Origin: Agromyces sp. SYSU T00194
GTDB lineage: Bacteria > Actinomycetota > Actinomycetes > Actinomycetales > Microbacteriaceae
Length of the DNA: 64,000 bases
Assembly (NCBI RefSeq): GCF_040496035.1
Contig: NZ_JBEPJZ010000001.1
Location: 2,170,001-2,234,000 of the forward strand
Reading direction: 5' to 3'
This document shows, piece by piece, positions 27,523 to 36,440 of this stretch. The translations under genes were made by a program, and so were the position numbers. The first letter of the stretch is position 1. The number at the start of each line of letters is the position of its first letter. The notes under the pieces were generated by a model. It was given only the letters and a program-made list of their open reading frames with translations, searched no databases and was not told the origin of the DNA.

Positions 27523-28404
27523 TCAGCTCCAGTCGTCGGACTCGGCGAACAGACGCATGGCCCACACGCCCAGCTGCGCGTTGCTCGGCGTGATGCGCCG
27601 CAGCGTGACCACCCCGGAGATCGCACCGGGCGCGAGGTCACCGACAGTCACGATGGACGAGAACGCGCCGCCACCGATCGACATGGTGTGCTGCCCTGGC
27701 GTGGAGGGGGTCGCATCCGTGAGGGCGTTCATCGCGACCTGCACGTCGTTCGCGGTCAGCGACGGCGAGGAGTTCTTGATGCGGAAGTCGCGATCCTGCG
27801 ACGAGCTGCGCGGCGTGTCCCCCCAGTCCAACCATGCGGCCGGGAGTCGCTCGTCGTTCGTCGGGTGCCAGAACTCGAGGCGGTGCGTCGAAGCGCCCGG
27901 GGATGCGTCGCCGTAGACGTGGAACACGCGGAGGCGTGCGTAGAATCCGTTCGACCCCAGCAGCCGGTAACGGACACGGATGCCACGCACCGCGAGCTCA
28001 GAGATCGTGATGAACGTGGTCCGGTACGCGGGAGCGATCGCGGGCACCTCGGTGGAGTCGGGGATCTCCACCCATGTGCCAACCTGCGTCCAGGTTCCGT
28101 CCTGACCGTTCGTGGTGTCGTCGGAGACCTCCACCGCACGCTCCGCCCCAGAGAACGTGACGAGGTCCTGCACAAAGATCGACGTGATGTCGCGCGCGTC
28201 CGGGAAGATGATCGACATTGCGGTCACGCTCGAGGTGACGTTCGAACCCAGATCGAAGTACCCGGACGACTCGTCGTTCAGGCTCTCCCGCTGCAACTCG
28301 GTGAGCTCGGTCAGCACGCCCGCAGCGCTTGTGTGGACCGCGATCGAACCGTCCTGGTCGTACGCCATCCGTGCCGCCGGCGCGTCGGGGTAGTTGCCTG
28401 CCAT
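27523..28404 (-). CDS. Tail protein, unknown family
   Basis: 293 residues from ATG 28404, preceded by a strong AGGAGG. All beta by pattern, with one block reading IRVRYRLLGSNGFYARLRVF and a C-terminal immunoglobulin-like segment (DRDFRIKNSSPSLTANDVQV..., GVVTLRRITPS). It lies between the distal tail protein and the fibre genes. A structural tail-tip role is inferred. Confidence 0.7.
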   Translation of the reverse strand: MAGNYPDAPAARMAYDQDGSIAVHTSAAGVLTELTELQRESLNDESSGYFDLGSNVTSSVTAMSIIFPDARDITSIFVQDLVTFSGAERAVEVSDDTTNGQDGTWTQVGTWVEIPDSTEVPAIAPAYRTTFITISELAVRGIRVRYRLLGSNGFYARLRVFHVYGDASPGASTHRLEFWHPTNDERLPAAWLDWGDTPRSSSQDRDFRIKNSSPSLTANDVQVAMNALTDATPSTPGQHTMSIGGGAFSSIVTVGDLAPGAISGVVTLRRITPSNAQLGVWAMRLFAESDDWS

Positions 28405-28414
28405 GGGGTGCCTC

Positions 28415-29227
28415 CTAGTACCAGAGCGGCCGGAACCGCAGATCGACGGTGCCCGCGCCGGCGTCGGCCGACAGGGTGATGGTGTTGTCGCCACGCAGCA
28501 GCCCGAACCATGCCCGCGCGCCGGAGTGGCTGACCGCGCCGATGATGTTCGCCGAGTCGGACTCGCGGATCACGGTGGTCTCAGCAACATCGACGGACAC
28601 GGAGTCGGCGTCAGCGACTGACGACCCGAGCTTGACCCACACATCCGGGGTCGGGGTGGAGTTCGTGACGGTCGCGTTGGTGAGTTGCCCGTTGAAGTCC
28701 AAGACGATCGCCGTCGTCGCCATGTCGCCGACGTTCGACACGACAGTCGGAGTGTCGACGTCGAGCTCGACGACCTCCTCGGCGCCGTAGAAGAACGGGT
28801 CCGCGAGGTACAGGTCGACGGTGATCGCCGCCTGATAGGCGCCGATGTGCCGGCGCTCGAACGCGGTCGGTGCGACCGCCATCGCCTCGGCGTAGTGGGA
28901 GCCGAGGTCATCTGTCCATGACCGGCCGAGGACGAACTGCCGGCCGCCGTCGGGTCGGAACAGTCGCCGCAGTGCCCGCCAGTGCTCCTCGAACGAGTCC
29001 GCCCAGTCGGCCTTGGTCGTACCGCCGTGGTCCTGCCCGAGGACGTGCATGCCCAGGGTGATCGAGTACGAATCCTCCACCCGTCCGGTGAACGCACGAC
29101 CCGGGATGCGTGAGAACACGAGGTCGTCGCCTCGGAGCGGTGGTGCGGCGGTGTCGTCGACTTGGACCACGTTGAACGCATGATCGGACAGGTCGACACC
29201 GTCGATGGACCAGAGGTACTCAGGCAT
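28415..29227 (-). CDS. Distal tail protein (Dit-like)
   Basis: 270 residues from ATG 29227, overlapping the tape measure stop by eight bases. The N-terminal MPEYLWSIDGVDLSDHAF, IPGRAFTGRVEDSYSITLGMHV and FRPDGGRQFVLGRSW blocks match the N domain of siphoviral distal tail proteins, followed by a galectin-like C-terminal half. It forms the hub joining tail tube and tip. Confidence 0.82.
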   Translation of the reverse strand: MPEYLWSIDGVDLSDHAFNVVQVDDTAAPPLRGDDLVFSRIPGRAFTGRVEDSYSITLGMHVLGQDHGGTTKADWADSFEEHWRALRRLFRPDGGRQFVLGRSWTDDLGSHYAEAMAVAPTAFERRHIGAYQAAITVDLYLADPFFYGAEEVVELDVDTPTVVSNVGDMATTAIVLDFNGQLTNATVTNSTPTPDVWVKLGSSVADADSVSVDVAETTVIRESDSANIIGAVSHSGARAWFGLLRGDNTITLSADAGAGTVDLRFRPLWY

Positions 29228-31289
29228 TCGCGGCCTCCATGTCGTCGAGTCCGAGGTACGCGATCTTCGAGTACGTCTTCTGGATCGACGTCGACGGCGT
29301 CTCCCGCTCCGGGTTGTAGATGTTGACCGTCACCCCGTCGCGCCCCGCACGGGCAGCGGTGCCGCCGACCGTGAGGTCGTCTGTGGCGATCGGCGCGGGG
29401 ACTGCGACGCGCGGCGCCAGCGCCCCGTTCAGGCCACCGAACTGCAGCATGTCGTCGGCCGTGTTGAACCCGCCCGTGAACTGGTCCATCAGCGCCGCCC
29501 CACCGGACGCGACGTTCCGCCACCCCTGCCCGGAGAACGGGCCCCGCTCTGCCGGGGAGTTGGGGAAGAACCCGGCCGCCCAGTCGAGCACCCCACCGAC
29601 CGCATCCCCAACGGCACCGATCATCGACGTGATGCCGTCGATGAACCCCTGGATGAGGGACTGGCCGGCGTTCACCAGCCAGTCACCGACGCCGGCGAAC
29701 AGGTTGAAGATGAAGTCGACGATGCCGCCGAGGATGTCGAACAGGCCGTTGATGATCCCCGCGACGCCGTCGACGAACCCGTTGAAGATCTGCTGGACGC
29801 CCTCCCACGCCTGCTCCCAGTTGCCGGTGAACACGCCGATGACGAAGTTGATCAGGCCGGTGAGGATGTCGATGAGGGCCTGGATGACGGGCATGAGCGC
29901 GTCGATGATGACACCGACGAGCTCGAGGACGGGGGCGAGGATCGCGATGAACAGGTCGATCACGGCCGTGATGATCGGCATGAGCGCGTCGAGGATCGGC
30001 ATGAGGAGGCCGAGGATCACGCCGACGAGTTCACCGATCGCGGTGATCAGTGGTGACAGGGCGACGAGGATCTTCGCGAACACTTCCGCGACGAGCGTGA
30101 TGATCGGGATGATCGCCGCGAGCACCTGCTGGAACACGCCGGACAGGATCGTGACCAGCTGCACGATGACCGGCATGAGGGTCTGCAACACCGTGGACAG
30201 GGCGCCACCGATGACGGATGCCAGCTGCCCCAGCGCTTCGGCGATGATCGGGAGGACGGGCTGCAACGCCTTGAACAGGATCATCAACGGTGACGCGTTG
30301 AGGAACAGGTCGAGGAACAAGGGGGCGATCTCCCCGATCGCAGCACCGATGGGCCCGAGCACGGAACCGATCGACTCGAACACCCCAGCGAACCCGGACG
30401 CGTCGCCCGAGTTCAACGCCTCGAAGAACCCCGCCAGCGCGGGCACGACGGTCGATGCGAGGAACGTCACGACCTGCGTCACGATCGGGAGGAACAGTTC
30501 ACCGATCTGCGTGACGACGTTGTCCCACCCCGCGGCGAGGATGCGCTGCTGGTTCGCCAACCCGCCCGACGTGCGCTCGAAGTCGCCCTGCGCGTCGGCG
30601 GTCTGCGCCATGATCTCGGCCTGCGCGGCGAGGACCTTTTGCTGCTGCGTCAACGCCCCGGCACCGTCGTAGATGCCGAGCTCCATGGCGCGGGCCTTCA
30701 ACGTGGCGTCGTCGAGCAGCACACCGTACTGACGCAGCGGCTCCGACTCGCCGCGCAGGCCGGCGGCGAGGGCGTTCACCGCCTGATCCGTTGAGGTGTT
30801 GTAGAACGACGCGAGGTCCGTGCCCAGGCTCACGAGGTCGGTCGTGAACCCTGTCAGGTCCTCATTCGCGAGACCCGCCGCCTTGCCGTACACGCCGAAC
30901 GACTGCGCCGCCCGGAGAACGTTGATCTCGTTCTCACCGAACGCCGTCGCACCGGCCTGCGCGAACTCCTCGATCGCACCGGCCTGGTCACCGAACACCT
31001 GCGCGATGGCCGTGCCGGCTTCCTGCAGGTCGGATGCCTGCGAGATGCCGTCGGCGATGGTGTTCCCGACGGCCTTCCCGATCTGCAGCCCACCGAACGC
31101 GAGCGCGATCGGGCCGGCGAACTTCCCGGCAGCGGCGATGATGCCGCCACCGACGCCCTTCCCGGCCTTCTTCCCCGCGCTGGTGCCGGCGGGGACGACG
31201 GCGGTGTTCATCTCCTGGTTGAACTTCCGACCGAACCCGGAGAAGTCGGGAACTACTTCCATCCAGGCCGTATAAAAGGCGTCCGCCAT
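29220..31289 (-). CDS. Tape measure protein
   Basis: 689 residues from ATG 31289. The N-terminal motif YTAWMEVVPDFSGFGRKFNQ is typical. A Gly/Ala-rich membrane-like stretch follows, then the TMP block (DLQEAGTAIAQVFGD..., GLRGESEPLRQYGVLLDD). The middle (about residues 270-510) is a long run of hydrophobic helices such as LMPILDALMPIITAVIDLFI. It sets tail length and helps DNA entry. It lies just after the frameshifted chaperone pair, as in all siphoviruses. Confidence 0.95.
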   Translation of the reverse strand: MADAFYTAWMEVVPDFSGFGRKFNQEMNTAVVPAGTSAGKKAGKGVGGGIIAAAGKFAGPIALAFGGLQIGKAVGNTIADGISQASDLQEAGTAIAQVFGDQAGAIEEFAQAGATAFGENEINVLRAAQSFGVYGKAAGLANEDLTGFTTDLVSLGTDLASFYNTSTDQAVNALAAGLRGESEPLRQYGVLLDDATLKARAMELGIYDGAGALTQQQKVLAAQAEIMAQTADAQGDFERTSGGLANQQRILAAGWDNVVTQIGELFLPIVTQVVTFLASTVVPALAGFFEALNSGDASGFAGVFESIGSVLGPIGAAIGEIAPLFLDLFLNASPLMILFKALQPVLPIIAEALGQLASVIGGALSTVLQTLMPVIVQLVTILSGVFQQVLAAIIPIITLVAEVFAKILVALSPLITAIGELVGVILGLLMPILDALMPIITAVIDLFIAILAPVLELVGVIIDALMPVIQALIDILTGLINFVIGVFTGNWEQAWEGVQQIFNGFVDGVAGIINGLFDILGGIVDFIFNLFAGVGDWLVNAGQSLIQGFIDGITSMIGAVGDAVGGVLDWAAGFFPNSPAERGPFSGQGWRNVASGGAALMDQFTGGFNTADDMLQFGGLNGALAPRVAVPAPIATDDLTVGGTAARAGRDGVTVNIYNPERETPSTSIQKTYSKIAYLGLDDMEAANA

Positions 31290-31304
31290 CGTGGCCCTCC
31301 CGGG

Positions 31305-31703
31305 TTACTCGGTGGGAGCGGGCTCCCGGTTGGGTCGGAGGATCGCGCGGACCTCAGCGGCGGTGCGGCGGACGGTCTTCTTCCCGCCGAGCTTCGACCG
31401 TTTCGCGATGGGCCGCGGGTACGGGCGCTGTCGGCGCCTCGAGCCCTTCGCTCGTTCGACGTCGATCAGGTCGGCGAGCGCGAACCACTCCCACGACGCG
31501 GGCCGTTCCCAGCCCTGCGTGGCAGCTGTGAGGCGCGACTCGGGCGACGCCATGAGCGCTTGGACGAGTGCTCGCGCCTCGCGCACTTCGGTGTCCCAGA
31601 GGGACACGCCGAAGAAGCTGCGGAAGTCGGCGGCAGCCTCTGGCAGGTGTCGGGAGACTACTCGCCAGAGGTCGAGGATTCCCCCGGCGTGATGCCCGCC
31701 CAC
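31305..31703 (-). CDS. Tail assembly chaperone, frameshift (GT) partner
   Basis: The frame is -1 relative to the upstream chaperone. Its likely coding part starts where the G-run at 31685-31681 lets ribosomes slip: ...WAGITPG becomes GILDLWRVVSRHLPEAAADF. The segment then runs through FFGVSLWDTEVREARALVQAL to a basic Arg/Lys-rich tail. The apparent ATG at 31703 is probably not used. The product is a C-terminal extension made on a fraction of chaperone molecules and wraps the tape measure. Confidence 0.82.
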   Translation of the reverse strand: MGGHHAGGILDLWRVVSRHLPEAAADFRSFFGVSLWDTEVREARALVQALMASPESRLTAATQGWERPASWEWFALADLIDVERAKGSRRRQRPYPRPIAKRSKLGGKKTVRRTAAEVRAILRPNREPAPTE

Positions 31704-31945
31704 CGCTTGAACAGGTCCTGCAGAGCCGACGGGTCGAGGGTGTTCAGCGCGTTCATCGTGCGCTTGTCGGTCTTCGACGAGAGGAGCTCGTGCATGAGCT
31801 TGATCGCGGCGAGGGGGTTCTGCTGTGCGGCCGCCTGCACTTCGGCGGCCTGCTCGAGGTCACCGAAACCCAGCCGCTTCATCGTGTACGCCGTCCCGTC
31901 GATCTTGAACGAGAACGGGGTGGTCGTGTACTCGGGCACACTCAT
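31658..31945 (-). CDS. Tail assembly chaperone (G)
   Basis: 95 residues from ATG 31945 with AAGGAA upstream. TTTPFSFKIDGTAYTMKRLGF and the helical LEQAAEVQAAAQQNPLAAIKL fit the small all-alpha G chaperones. It ends ...ITPGESSTSGE, with the slippery CCGGGGGA just before the end and the -1 frame open below. Confidence 0.85.
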   Translation of the reverse strand: MSVPEYTTTPFSFKIDGTAYTMKRLGFGDLEQAAEVQAAAQQNPLAAIKLMHELLSSKTDKRTMNALNTLDPSALQDLFKRWAGITPGESSTSGE

Positions 31946-32023
31946 GGGAGATTCCTTCTTTCGTGATGGGAGAACGGGAGATGTTGGGTTGGAGGGGCGG
32001 TGATCGTCTCCCGTCAACCACCG

Positions 32024-32037
32024 CCCCCGTCAGGGGG
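32024..32037 (-). terminator. Short stem-loop between tail tube and chaperone genes
   Basis: CCCCC (32024-32028) pairs with GGGGG (32033-32037) around a 4-base loop, directly after the tail tube stop. It has no T-run, so it may only attenuate transcription or protect the abundant tail tube mRNA. Confidence 0.35.
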
Positions 32038-32589
32038 TTACACCGACGCGGCGAGCGCCGGGTACCACTTCTTCACCGAGCCGCCGAGGGTCTCGTTGTA
32101 GGCGCACTCGACGGTGACCTCGTACCCGACCGGCTCACCGGACGCGAACACCTGGTCGCCGACCTCGACGACCTGCGCCTCCGGCGCGTACGCACGGATC
32201 ACGTCGTCGCCGTCGATCACGTCGAGGATGAACGCGATCACCGGACGCTCGACCGACACGTCGATGACGATCGACCCGTCCGTCCCGACCGTGCCGCCGT
32301 AGTAGAACGCGACGGTGTCGGCACTGGTCTGCAGCAGCGTGAACGCGTACCGCACGGTGCCTTCCTCGATGAGGGTGCGGACCTTCTTCGCACGCTGCCA
32401 GGCGCGCAGCACGGTCGTGGACTGCTCGGTCGTCTCGGTGACGCCGTCCTCGGACACGTACCCGAGGTCGGACCACGTGACGCCGAGTTCGGTGGTGCCG
32501 TCGGTGGGCGCGGTGGCCACACCGAACTCACCGGTCGCCACGATGCCGTCGACGGCCACGCGAACTTCCGCGATGTCCTTTCCAGCCAT
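32038..32589 (-). CDS. Major tail tube protein
   Basis: 183 residues from ATG 32589 with GGAG upstream. KDIAEVRVAVDGIVATGEFGVA, LGVTWSDLGYVSEDGVTE, RTLIEEGTVRYAFTLLQTS and GSVKKWYPAL fit the tail tube fold, preceding the chaperones as expected. It polymerises as the tail tube. Confidence 0.9.
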   Translation of the reverse strand: MAGKDIAEVRVAVDGIVATGEFGVATAPTDGTTELGVTWSDLGYVSEDGVTETTEQSTTVLRAWQRAKKVRTLIEEGTVRYAFTLLQTSADTVAFYYGGTVGTDGSIVIDVSVERPVIAFILDVIDGDDVIRAYAPEAQVVEVGDQVFASGEPVGYEVTVECAYNETLGGSVKKWYPALAASV

Positions 32590-32659
32590 GGTGATTCTCC
32601 TAGATGGGGTGGGTGGCGCACTGCGCCGTTGACCCCGCGCCGGGAGATTCGCGGGTTGG

Positions 32660-33058
32660 TCAGAGGTTCGTTGCGCGCACCGGCAGGGTGAACGCCACGA
32701 AGTAGTGGGTGAGTTTCGACGAGCCGACGGTCAGCACCTCGTCGGCGTCGTCCTCAACTTCGAGGATCGAGATGTTGGTGGCGTGGAGTTCGGAGCGGAC
32801 ACCAGCGGCGACGTCACGCGCGATGCCTTCCGCGTCGACCGGGTTCCCGCCCCACACGTTGAGGCCGTGCCGGCGCCGTTCGATGCCGTTCCGGTCGGAC
32901 CCGCCGTCGTCGCGGACGGTCACCATGCGGGCCGTCTTCACAGTGGGGAGCTTCGGCTGCACCGTCACCGACGACCAGCCACGCGCAGACAGGAACGTGC
33001 GCAGGGTCGTGACGATCAGACCGATCGTCGACGGGAACGTGATGTCAGAGGCCTGCAC
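32660..33058 (-). CDS. Tail terminator-like protein
   Basis: 132 residues from GTG 33058, overlapping the upstream stop by 14 bases. An alpha/beta pattern (FPSTIGLIVTTLRTFLSARG..., ARMVTVRDDGG, GLNVWGGNPVDAEGIA) fits siphoviral tail terminators. It caps the finished tail tube. Assigned by size, pattern and gene order. Confidence 0.72.
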   Translation of the reverse strand: MQASDITFPSTIGLIVTTLRTFLSARGWSSVTVQPKLPTVKTARMVTVRDDGGSDRNGIERRRHGLNVWGGNPVDAEGIARDVAAGVRSELHATNISILEVEDDADEVLTVGSSKLTHYFVAFTLPVRATNL

Positions 33059-33326
33059 GACTGATCGCCTTCGCCATCGTTCCGCGCTTCGCTTCGACCC
33101 GGGCACCGATGCGGGACTCCGTACCGATCTGGATCGACACACGTCCACGCGCACCAGACGACACGAACCGCTTCATGCGGAGCGTCTTCCGGTAGAACTC
33201 GTTCGGGTCCTCCGCCATCGCATCGTGCACAGGCTGCGCCTGCGCCTCGAGGACCTGCGCGAGCTCCTCCGACGTCGCAACGATCGTCAGGGGCTTGTTC
33301 GCCCGCCACCGCACCTTCCGAGCCAT
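33045..33326 (-). CDS. HK97 gp10-like head-tail protein
   Basis: 93 residues from ATG 33326, overlapping the upstream stop (ATGA). KPLTIVATSEELAQVLEAQA, YRKTLRMKRFVSSGARGRVS and a C-terminal basic MAKAISRAGL fit the small gp10-type connector proteins found just before the tail terminator. Function from gene order. Confidence 0.7.
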   Translation of the reverse strand: MARKVRWRANKPLTIVATSEELAQVLEAQAQPVHDAMAEDPNEFYRKTLRMKRFVSSGARGRVSIQIGTESRIGARVEAKRGTMAKAISRAGL

Positions 33327-33664
33327 CACGCACCCCTCTTCACAGCGACCTCGACACCCCAACCGGTGCCTGTGAACGGTGACGTCCACTGCCCGGGCTC
33401 ACCGTCGACCTGCCAGATTTCCCCGCGGATGCGGAGCATGTCGGACGGACGGAACACGGTCCCCGACGGTGCGTACACGGTGCCGCCCGAGATGACCCGA
33501 CCGCCGTACGTCGTCCCGGACTCGTCCGAAGCGGCCGGCGCGAACGCACACCCGGTGACGGGAACCTCCGTCGTCCCGAACACCGGGTTGCCCTGGGAGT
33601 CCTCACCCGACGGGGAATCGTTCTGACGGATGATCGTGACCGTCTCACCGAGGAGCGAGATCAC
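33326..33664 (-). CDS. Head closure-like protein
   Basis: 112 residues from GTG 33664 (GTGA overlap with the adaptor stop). GETVTIIRQNDSPSGEDSQG, TTYGGRVISGGTVYAPSG and MLRIRGEIWQVDGEPGQW form a small beta-barrel typical of head-closure proteins that plug the connector after packaging. Named from pattern and order. Confidence 0.75.
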   Translation of the reverse strand: MISLLGETVTIIRQNDSPSGEDSQGNPVFGTTEVPVTGCAFAPAASDESGTTYGGRVISGGTVYAPSGTVFRPSDMLRIRGEIWQVDGEPGQWTSPFTGTGWGVEVAVKRGA

Positions 33665-34089
33665 GTGTACCTCCGGTACCCGCCAGTCTGGGCGGACTGC
33701 AACGCGACGGGCACCATGCCGCCACCGCACCGGTACGGCCGCAACGCGACCTTGTCCGACGCTGCGATCCACGGGGCGCCAGACGTGGTGCCGGCGCCGT
33801 ACCGGGTCGTGCGGGAGAACGGACCCACCGCTTCGGTGAGACCTTCCGCCCCAGTCACGACCACGCCGGTCTGCTCGAGCGTGCGCGCGACCATGCGGGC
33901 CACGACACGCGTCACAGCCTCCGGTACGGTCGGGGTGGCCGTCTCGTCCGTCGGGTCACACCCGAGGAACCCGACGACGAGGTCCGACGCCTCACTGAGG
34001 AGTGCTGGTGCCTTCGCCGCCTGATCCGTCGTCAGGCTTTCGACTCCGAGCGCCGCTTCCACGTCCGCTGTTGCTGCGAGATCCGCCAC
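33661..34089 (-). CDS. Head-tail adaptor
   Basis: 142 residues from GTG 34089 with a strong AAGGAGG six bases upstream. The N-terminal helical part (ATADVEAALGVESLTTDQAA, LLSEASDLVVGFLG, VVARMVARTLEQ) matches HK97 gp6-type adaptors that bind the portal. It is followed by a Gly-rich loop and a basic end. Confidence 0.8.
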   Translation of the reverse strand: MADLAATADVEAALGVESLTTDQAAKAPALLSEASDLVVGFLGCDPTDETATPTVPEAVTRVVARMVARTLEQTGVVVTGAEGLTEAVGPFSRTTRYGAGTTSGAPWIAASDKVALRPYRCGGGMVPVALQSAQTGGYRRYT

Positions 34090-34204
34090 GGGGCGCCTCC
34101 TTCACGAGTTCGTAGCCTGCGGCCTGCTCGACGAGCCGGTGCAGCCGCGATCCGGAGATCGGCGACTGCACCTGACCCGTCAGCTTGTTGCGGAACCGTG
34201 CCAT
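33992..34204 (-). CDS. Small basic protein after the capsid gene
   Basis: 70 residues, ARFRNKLTGQVQSPISG... with a disordered Ser/Gly/Arg tail. Its ATG overlaps the capsid stop by one base. It overlaps the adaptor gene by 98 bases in another frame, so its C-terminus is less certain. Similar small proteins with an N-terminal RNKLTG motif follow the capsid gene in many actinophages; function unknown. Confidence 0.6.
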   Translation of the reverse strand: MARFRNKLTGQVQSPISGSRLHRLVEQAAGYELVKEAPRGGSRSNSGRGSGARSRKPDDGSGGEGTSTPQ

Positions 34205-35112
34205 CAGGCGGACGGCACCGTGACCGCGCCGACGCCGTACGACGCGACACCGGTCTCCGGGGTGGCCGGGTTGCCGAGGACGTAGGCGAACCGCGCCTTG
34301 AACCGCAGCGCGACCATGTCCTTCTCCGCGAGGTTGATGCCGCCGGTCAGGGTCGCCTCCGTGAGGAGCTTCACCGTGACGTCCTGGCGGACACCGATGC
34401 GGACGGTGTTCGGGTCGACGACGATCGAGGTTGCCTCGTCCGGCTCCCAGGCGCCGTTCCGCGACCAGAAGGTGTCGAACCCGCGCAGGCCCGAGTCCAC
34501 GAGGACCGGGTCGCCGTTCGCGTTGCGGATGTTCGCGAGCTTGAACGCCAGCGAACGCTTCGCGATCAGGGTCGTCGGGTCGAACCCGGCGTCCGCGATC
34601 AGGCCGGCGACCTGCAGCGACGCACCGTACGCGTCGGCCGCGTTCGCGTCACCCGAGACCTCCTCGACCGTCTGCGTCGCGGCGACGGCCGCGGCGAGCA
34701 GGTCGAGCGAGGTCCACGACGACGGCTTGTTCGTTCCGAAGAACACCGCCTGGTCGAGGGTCTTGCCGATCGCCTGACCACCGAGCTCGGCGAGCTGCGC
34801 GAGGATGTCCTCGGTCGCGTCGTCGAGGGTGTTCTCGTGGATCGGGATGATGACCGCGACCTCCTCGGCGACGAGGGTCTTGTTCGCCCACGTTGCCTGC
34901 GAGGTCGGCTTGACGCCGGTGTTGTCGGTGTCGCCGACCCACTCGGCGGTCGGGATGGTCGCGAGGACCGGCATGTTGCTGGTCTTCGTTCCCATGTTCA
35001 CGGTCGGGAACGCGGCGAGGGCCGTGGAGCCCTGCGTCGCGGCCTTGATGACCTGGGGGCCGTACTCCTCGCCGATGAGCGAGGCGACCTCGGCACGCGT
35101 GATGTCAGCCAT
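34204..35112 (-). CDS. Major capsid protein, HK97 fold
   Basis: 302 residues from ATG 35112 behind a perfect AGGAGGT. TRAEVASLIGEEYGPQVIKA, a P-loop-like PVLATIPTAEWVGDTD segment, VIIPIHENTLDDATEDILAQL and the C-terminal KDMVALRFKARFAYVLGNP fit HK97-fold capsids without an N-terminal protease domain. It assembles on the scaffold encoded just upstream. Confidence 0.93.
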   Translation of the reverse strand: MADITRAEVASLIGEEYGPQVIKAATQGSTALAAFPTVNMGTKTSNMPVLATIPTAEWVGDTDNTGVKPTSQATWANKTLVAEEVAVIIPIHENTLDDATEDILAQLAELGGQAIGKTLDQAVFFGTNKPSSWTSLDLLAAAVAATQTVEEVSGDANAADAYGASLQVAGLIADAGFDPTTLIAKRSLAFKLANIRNANGDPVLVDSGLRGFDTFWSRNGAWEPDEATSIVVDPNTVRIGVRQDVTVKLLTEATLTGGINLAEKDMVALRFKARFAYVLGNPATPETGVASYGVGAVTVPSA

Positions 35113-35136
35113 TGCTGACCTCCTCTTCTTGTGTCA

Positions 35137-35160
35137 CCCGCCGAGGCCGTTCCTCGCGGG
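35137..35160 (-). promoter_or_regulatory. Hairpin between scaffold and capsid genes
   Basis: CCCGCCGAGG (35137-35146) pairs with CCTCGCGGG (35152-35160) with one bulged C and a 5-base loop. It sits upstream of the capsid ribosome-binding site and could be a processing or stabilising element for capsid mRNA. Confidence 0.4.
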
Positions 35161-35162
35161 GG

Positions 35163-35615
35163 TCAGTTGGCGCCGCGAAGCTCTCGCAACGCGGCGGCGG
35201 CACGCGAACCACCACCAGCACCACCGGCGGGGGTGCCGGCGGGGACGGGGGTTCGCTTCTTCTGGGGGGTGAGGGCCTGCAGGTCGGCGAAGTGCGCCTC
35301 GAGCTCCTCACGGGTGCTGCCTCGCAGCACGTGCGCGGGGATCTCGGAGTCCTTCGTGATCTCCTTGGCCCAGTCGGCGACCTGTTCCTTCGCCTGGTAC
35401 TTCGCGACCTGCTCCTCAGCGGTCGTGCGCCCCGTGCGGGCCTCTTCGAGGGCCTGCTCGAGGTCGGACACGCGACCGGCCGTGGCCTTCAGGTCGTCGT
35501 AGTCGGAGTAGCGGTCGGTGAGCTTCTCGGTCACTGTGCGCTTCTGGTCGGCGAGGAGCCGGTTCACGTCCTCCTGCGTGAACTTCTTCTCGTCGTTGTT
35601 GTTGTCCTCGGGCAT
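35163..35615 (-). CDS. Capsid scaffold protein
   Basis: 150 residues from ATG 35615 with GGAGG seven bases upstream. Acidic, strongly helical and coiled (EDVNRLLADQKRTVTEKLTD, VSDLEQALEEARTGRTTAEE), with a Pro/Gly/Ala-rich linker and the basic C-terminal SRAAAALRELRGAN that would contact the capsid. This is the classic layout of siphoviral scaffolds. Confidence 0.88.
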   Translation of the reverse strand: MPEDNNNDEKKFTQEDVNRLLADQKRTVTEKLTDRYSDYDDLKATAGRVSDLEQALEEARTGRTTAEEQVAKYQAKEQVADWAKEITKDSEIPAHVLRGSTREELEAHFADLQALTPQKKRTPVPAGTPAGGAGGGSRAAAALRELRGAN

Positions 35616-35708
35616 GCCGATACCTCCGTGTGGAGTGGTCCGACGGATCACCCGCACCGGCGGTGCCGCCGTCGTTCAGCACCCACCCCGCAAGGGGGCC
35701 CGGTTCGG

Positions 35709-36437
35709 TTAGCTCTGGGCGAGGTAGTCGCGGATCGCCTTGTTGTGCGCCGCGCGCTGCGAATCCGACATGCGCGTCGTGCGCTTCGACGCCTCGTACA
35801 GTTCGACGTCAACCTCTGGCGCGGACGGGTCCCACGACGGCACGGCGCCGCAGTTGCAGTCGCCGTGCGACGCGAAGTGCACCGTCTCGCGCTTGTACAC
35901 CCCGCCACGGCCGGCAAGCATGTCGCAGAACGAGCACGCCCCGGCCCGGGTGACTCGCTGCCAGCCCTGCGCCTGCGGGTCACGCGACGTGTTCTGCATG
36001 ATCGTGCGGCGCGGCGCGTCGAGCGTGTACTTAGGGATCGTCGACTGCAGCGTCTTGATGATCGCCGCGGTCACGTCGTCCGGGTCGTCCGACACGACCT
36101 GCTGGAACAGGGCCCGCTGCACCGTCCCGTCGACCGCGTCGAGGTACGACGAGGCGAACAGTTCGGCACGGAACCGGCCCGACGCCTGCACCGTCGCCCT
36201 CGCGTCGTCGTACCACTCGGCCGCGAACGCCGCACCGGCCTCGCCGTACCGTTCGACGATGCCGCGCATGACGAGCGCGAACTCCTCCGACGCGGAAGAC
36301 GTCTTCCACCACTCGTCGTCTCGAGCATCCCGGTACGTGTGGACGAACGTGGAGATCTCCTGCTCCACGAGGCGCCGCATCCCGACGAGGGACGTGCGGA
36401 ACTCCGTCGCGGCTTCCCGCGACACCTGCCCGACCAC
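35709..36437 (-). CDS. MuF-like minor capsid protein
   Basis: 242 residues from GTG 36437. Helical N-terminus, then GACSFCDMLAGRGGVYKRET and FASHGDCNCGAVPSW, the Cys/His block of phage minor head proteins of the MuF/VG15 type, placed between portal and scaffold. It is injected or sits at the portal vertex. No toxin domain is appended. Confidence 0.85.
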   Translation of the reverse strand: MVGQVSREAATEFRTSLVGMRRLVEQEISTFVHTYRDARDDEWWKTSSASEEFALVMRGIVERYGEAGAAFAAEWYDDARATVQASGRFRAELFASSYLDAVDGTVQRALFQQVVSDDPDDVTAAIIKTLQSTIPKYTLDAPRRTIMQNTSRDPQAQGWQRVTRAGACSFCDMLAGRGGVYKRETVHFASHGDCNCGAVPSWDPSAPEVDVELYEASKRTTRMSDSQRAAHNKAIRDYLAQS

Positions 36438-36440
36438 GGG

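Noticed and set aside
33992..34204. Treating the 70-residue frame after capsid as a pure shadow
   Set aside because: Kept as a gene because its start touches the capsid stop and the N-terminal RNKLTG motif is typical. Its overlapping C-terminus remains doubtful.
32024..35160. Other short GC stem-loops in the structural operon as terminators
   Set aside because: They lack T-runs and lie inside a coupled operon. Only the two most regular are listed, with low confidence.
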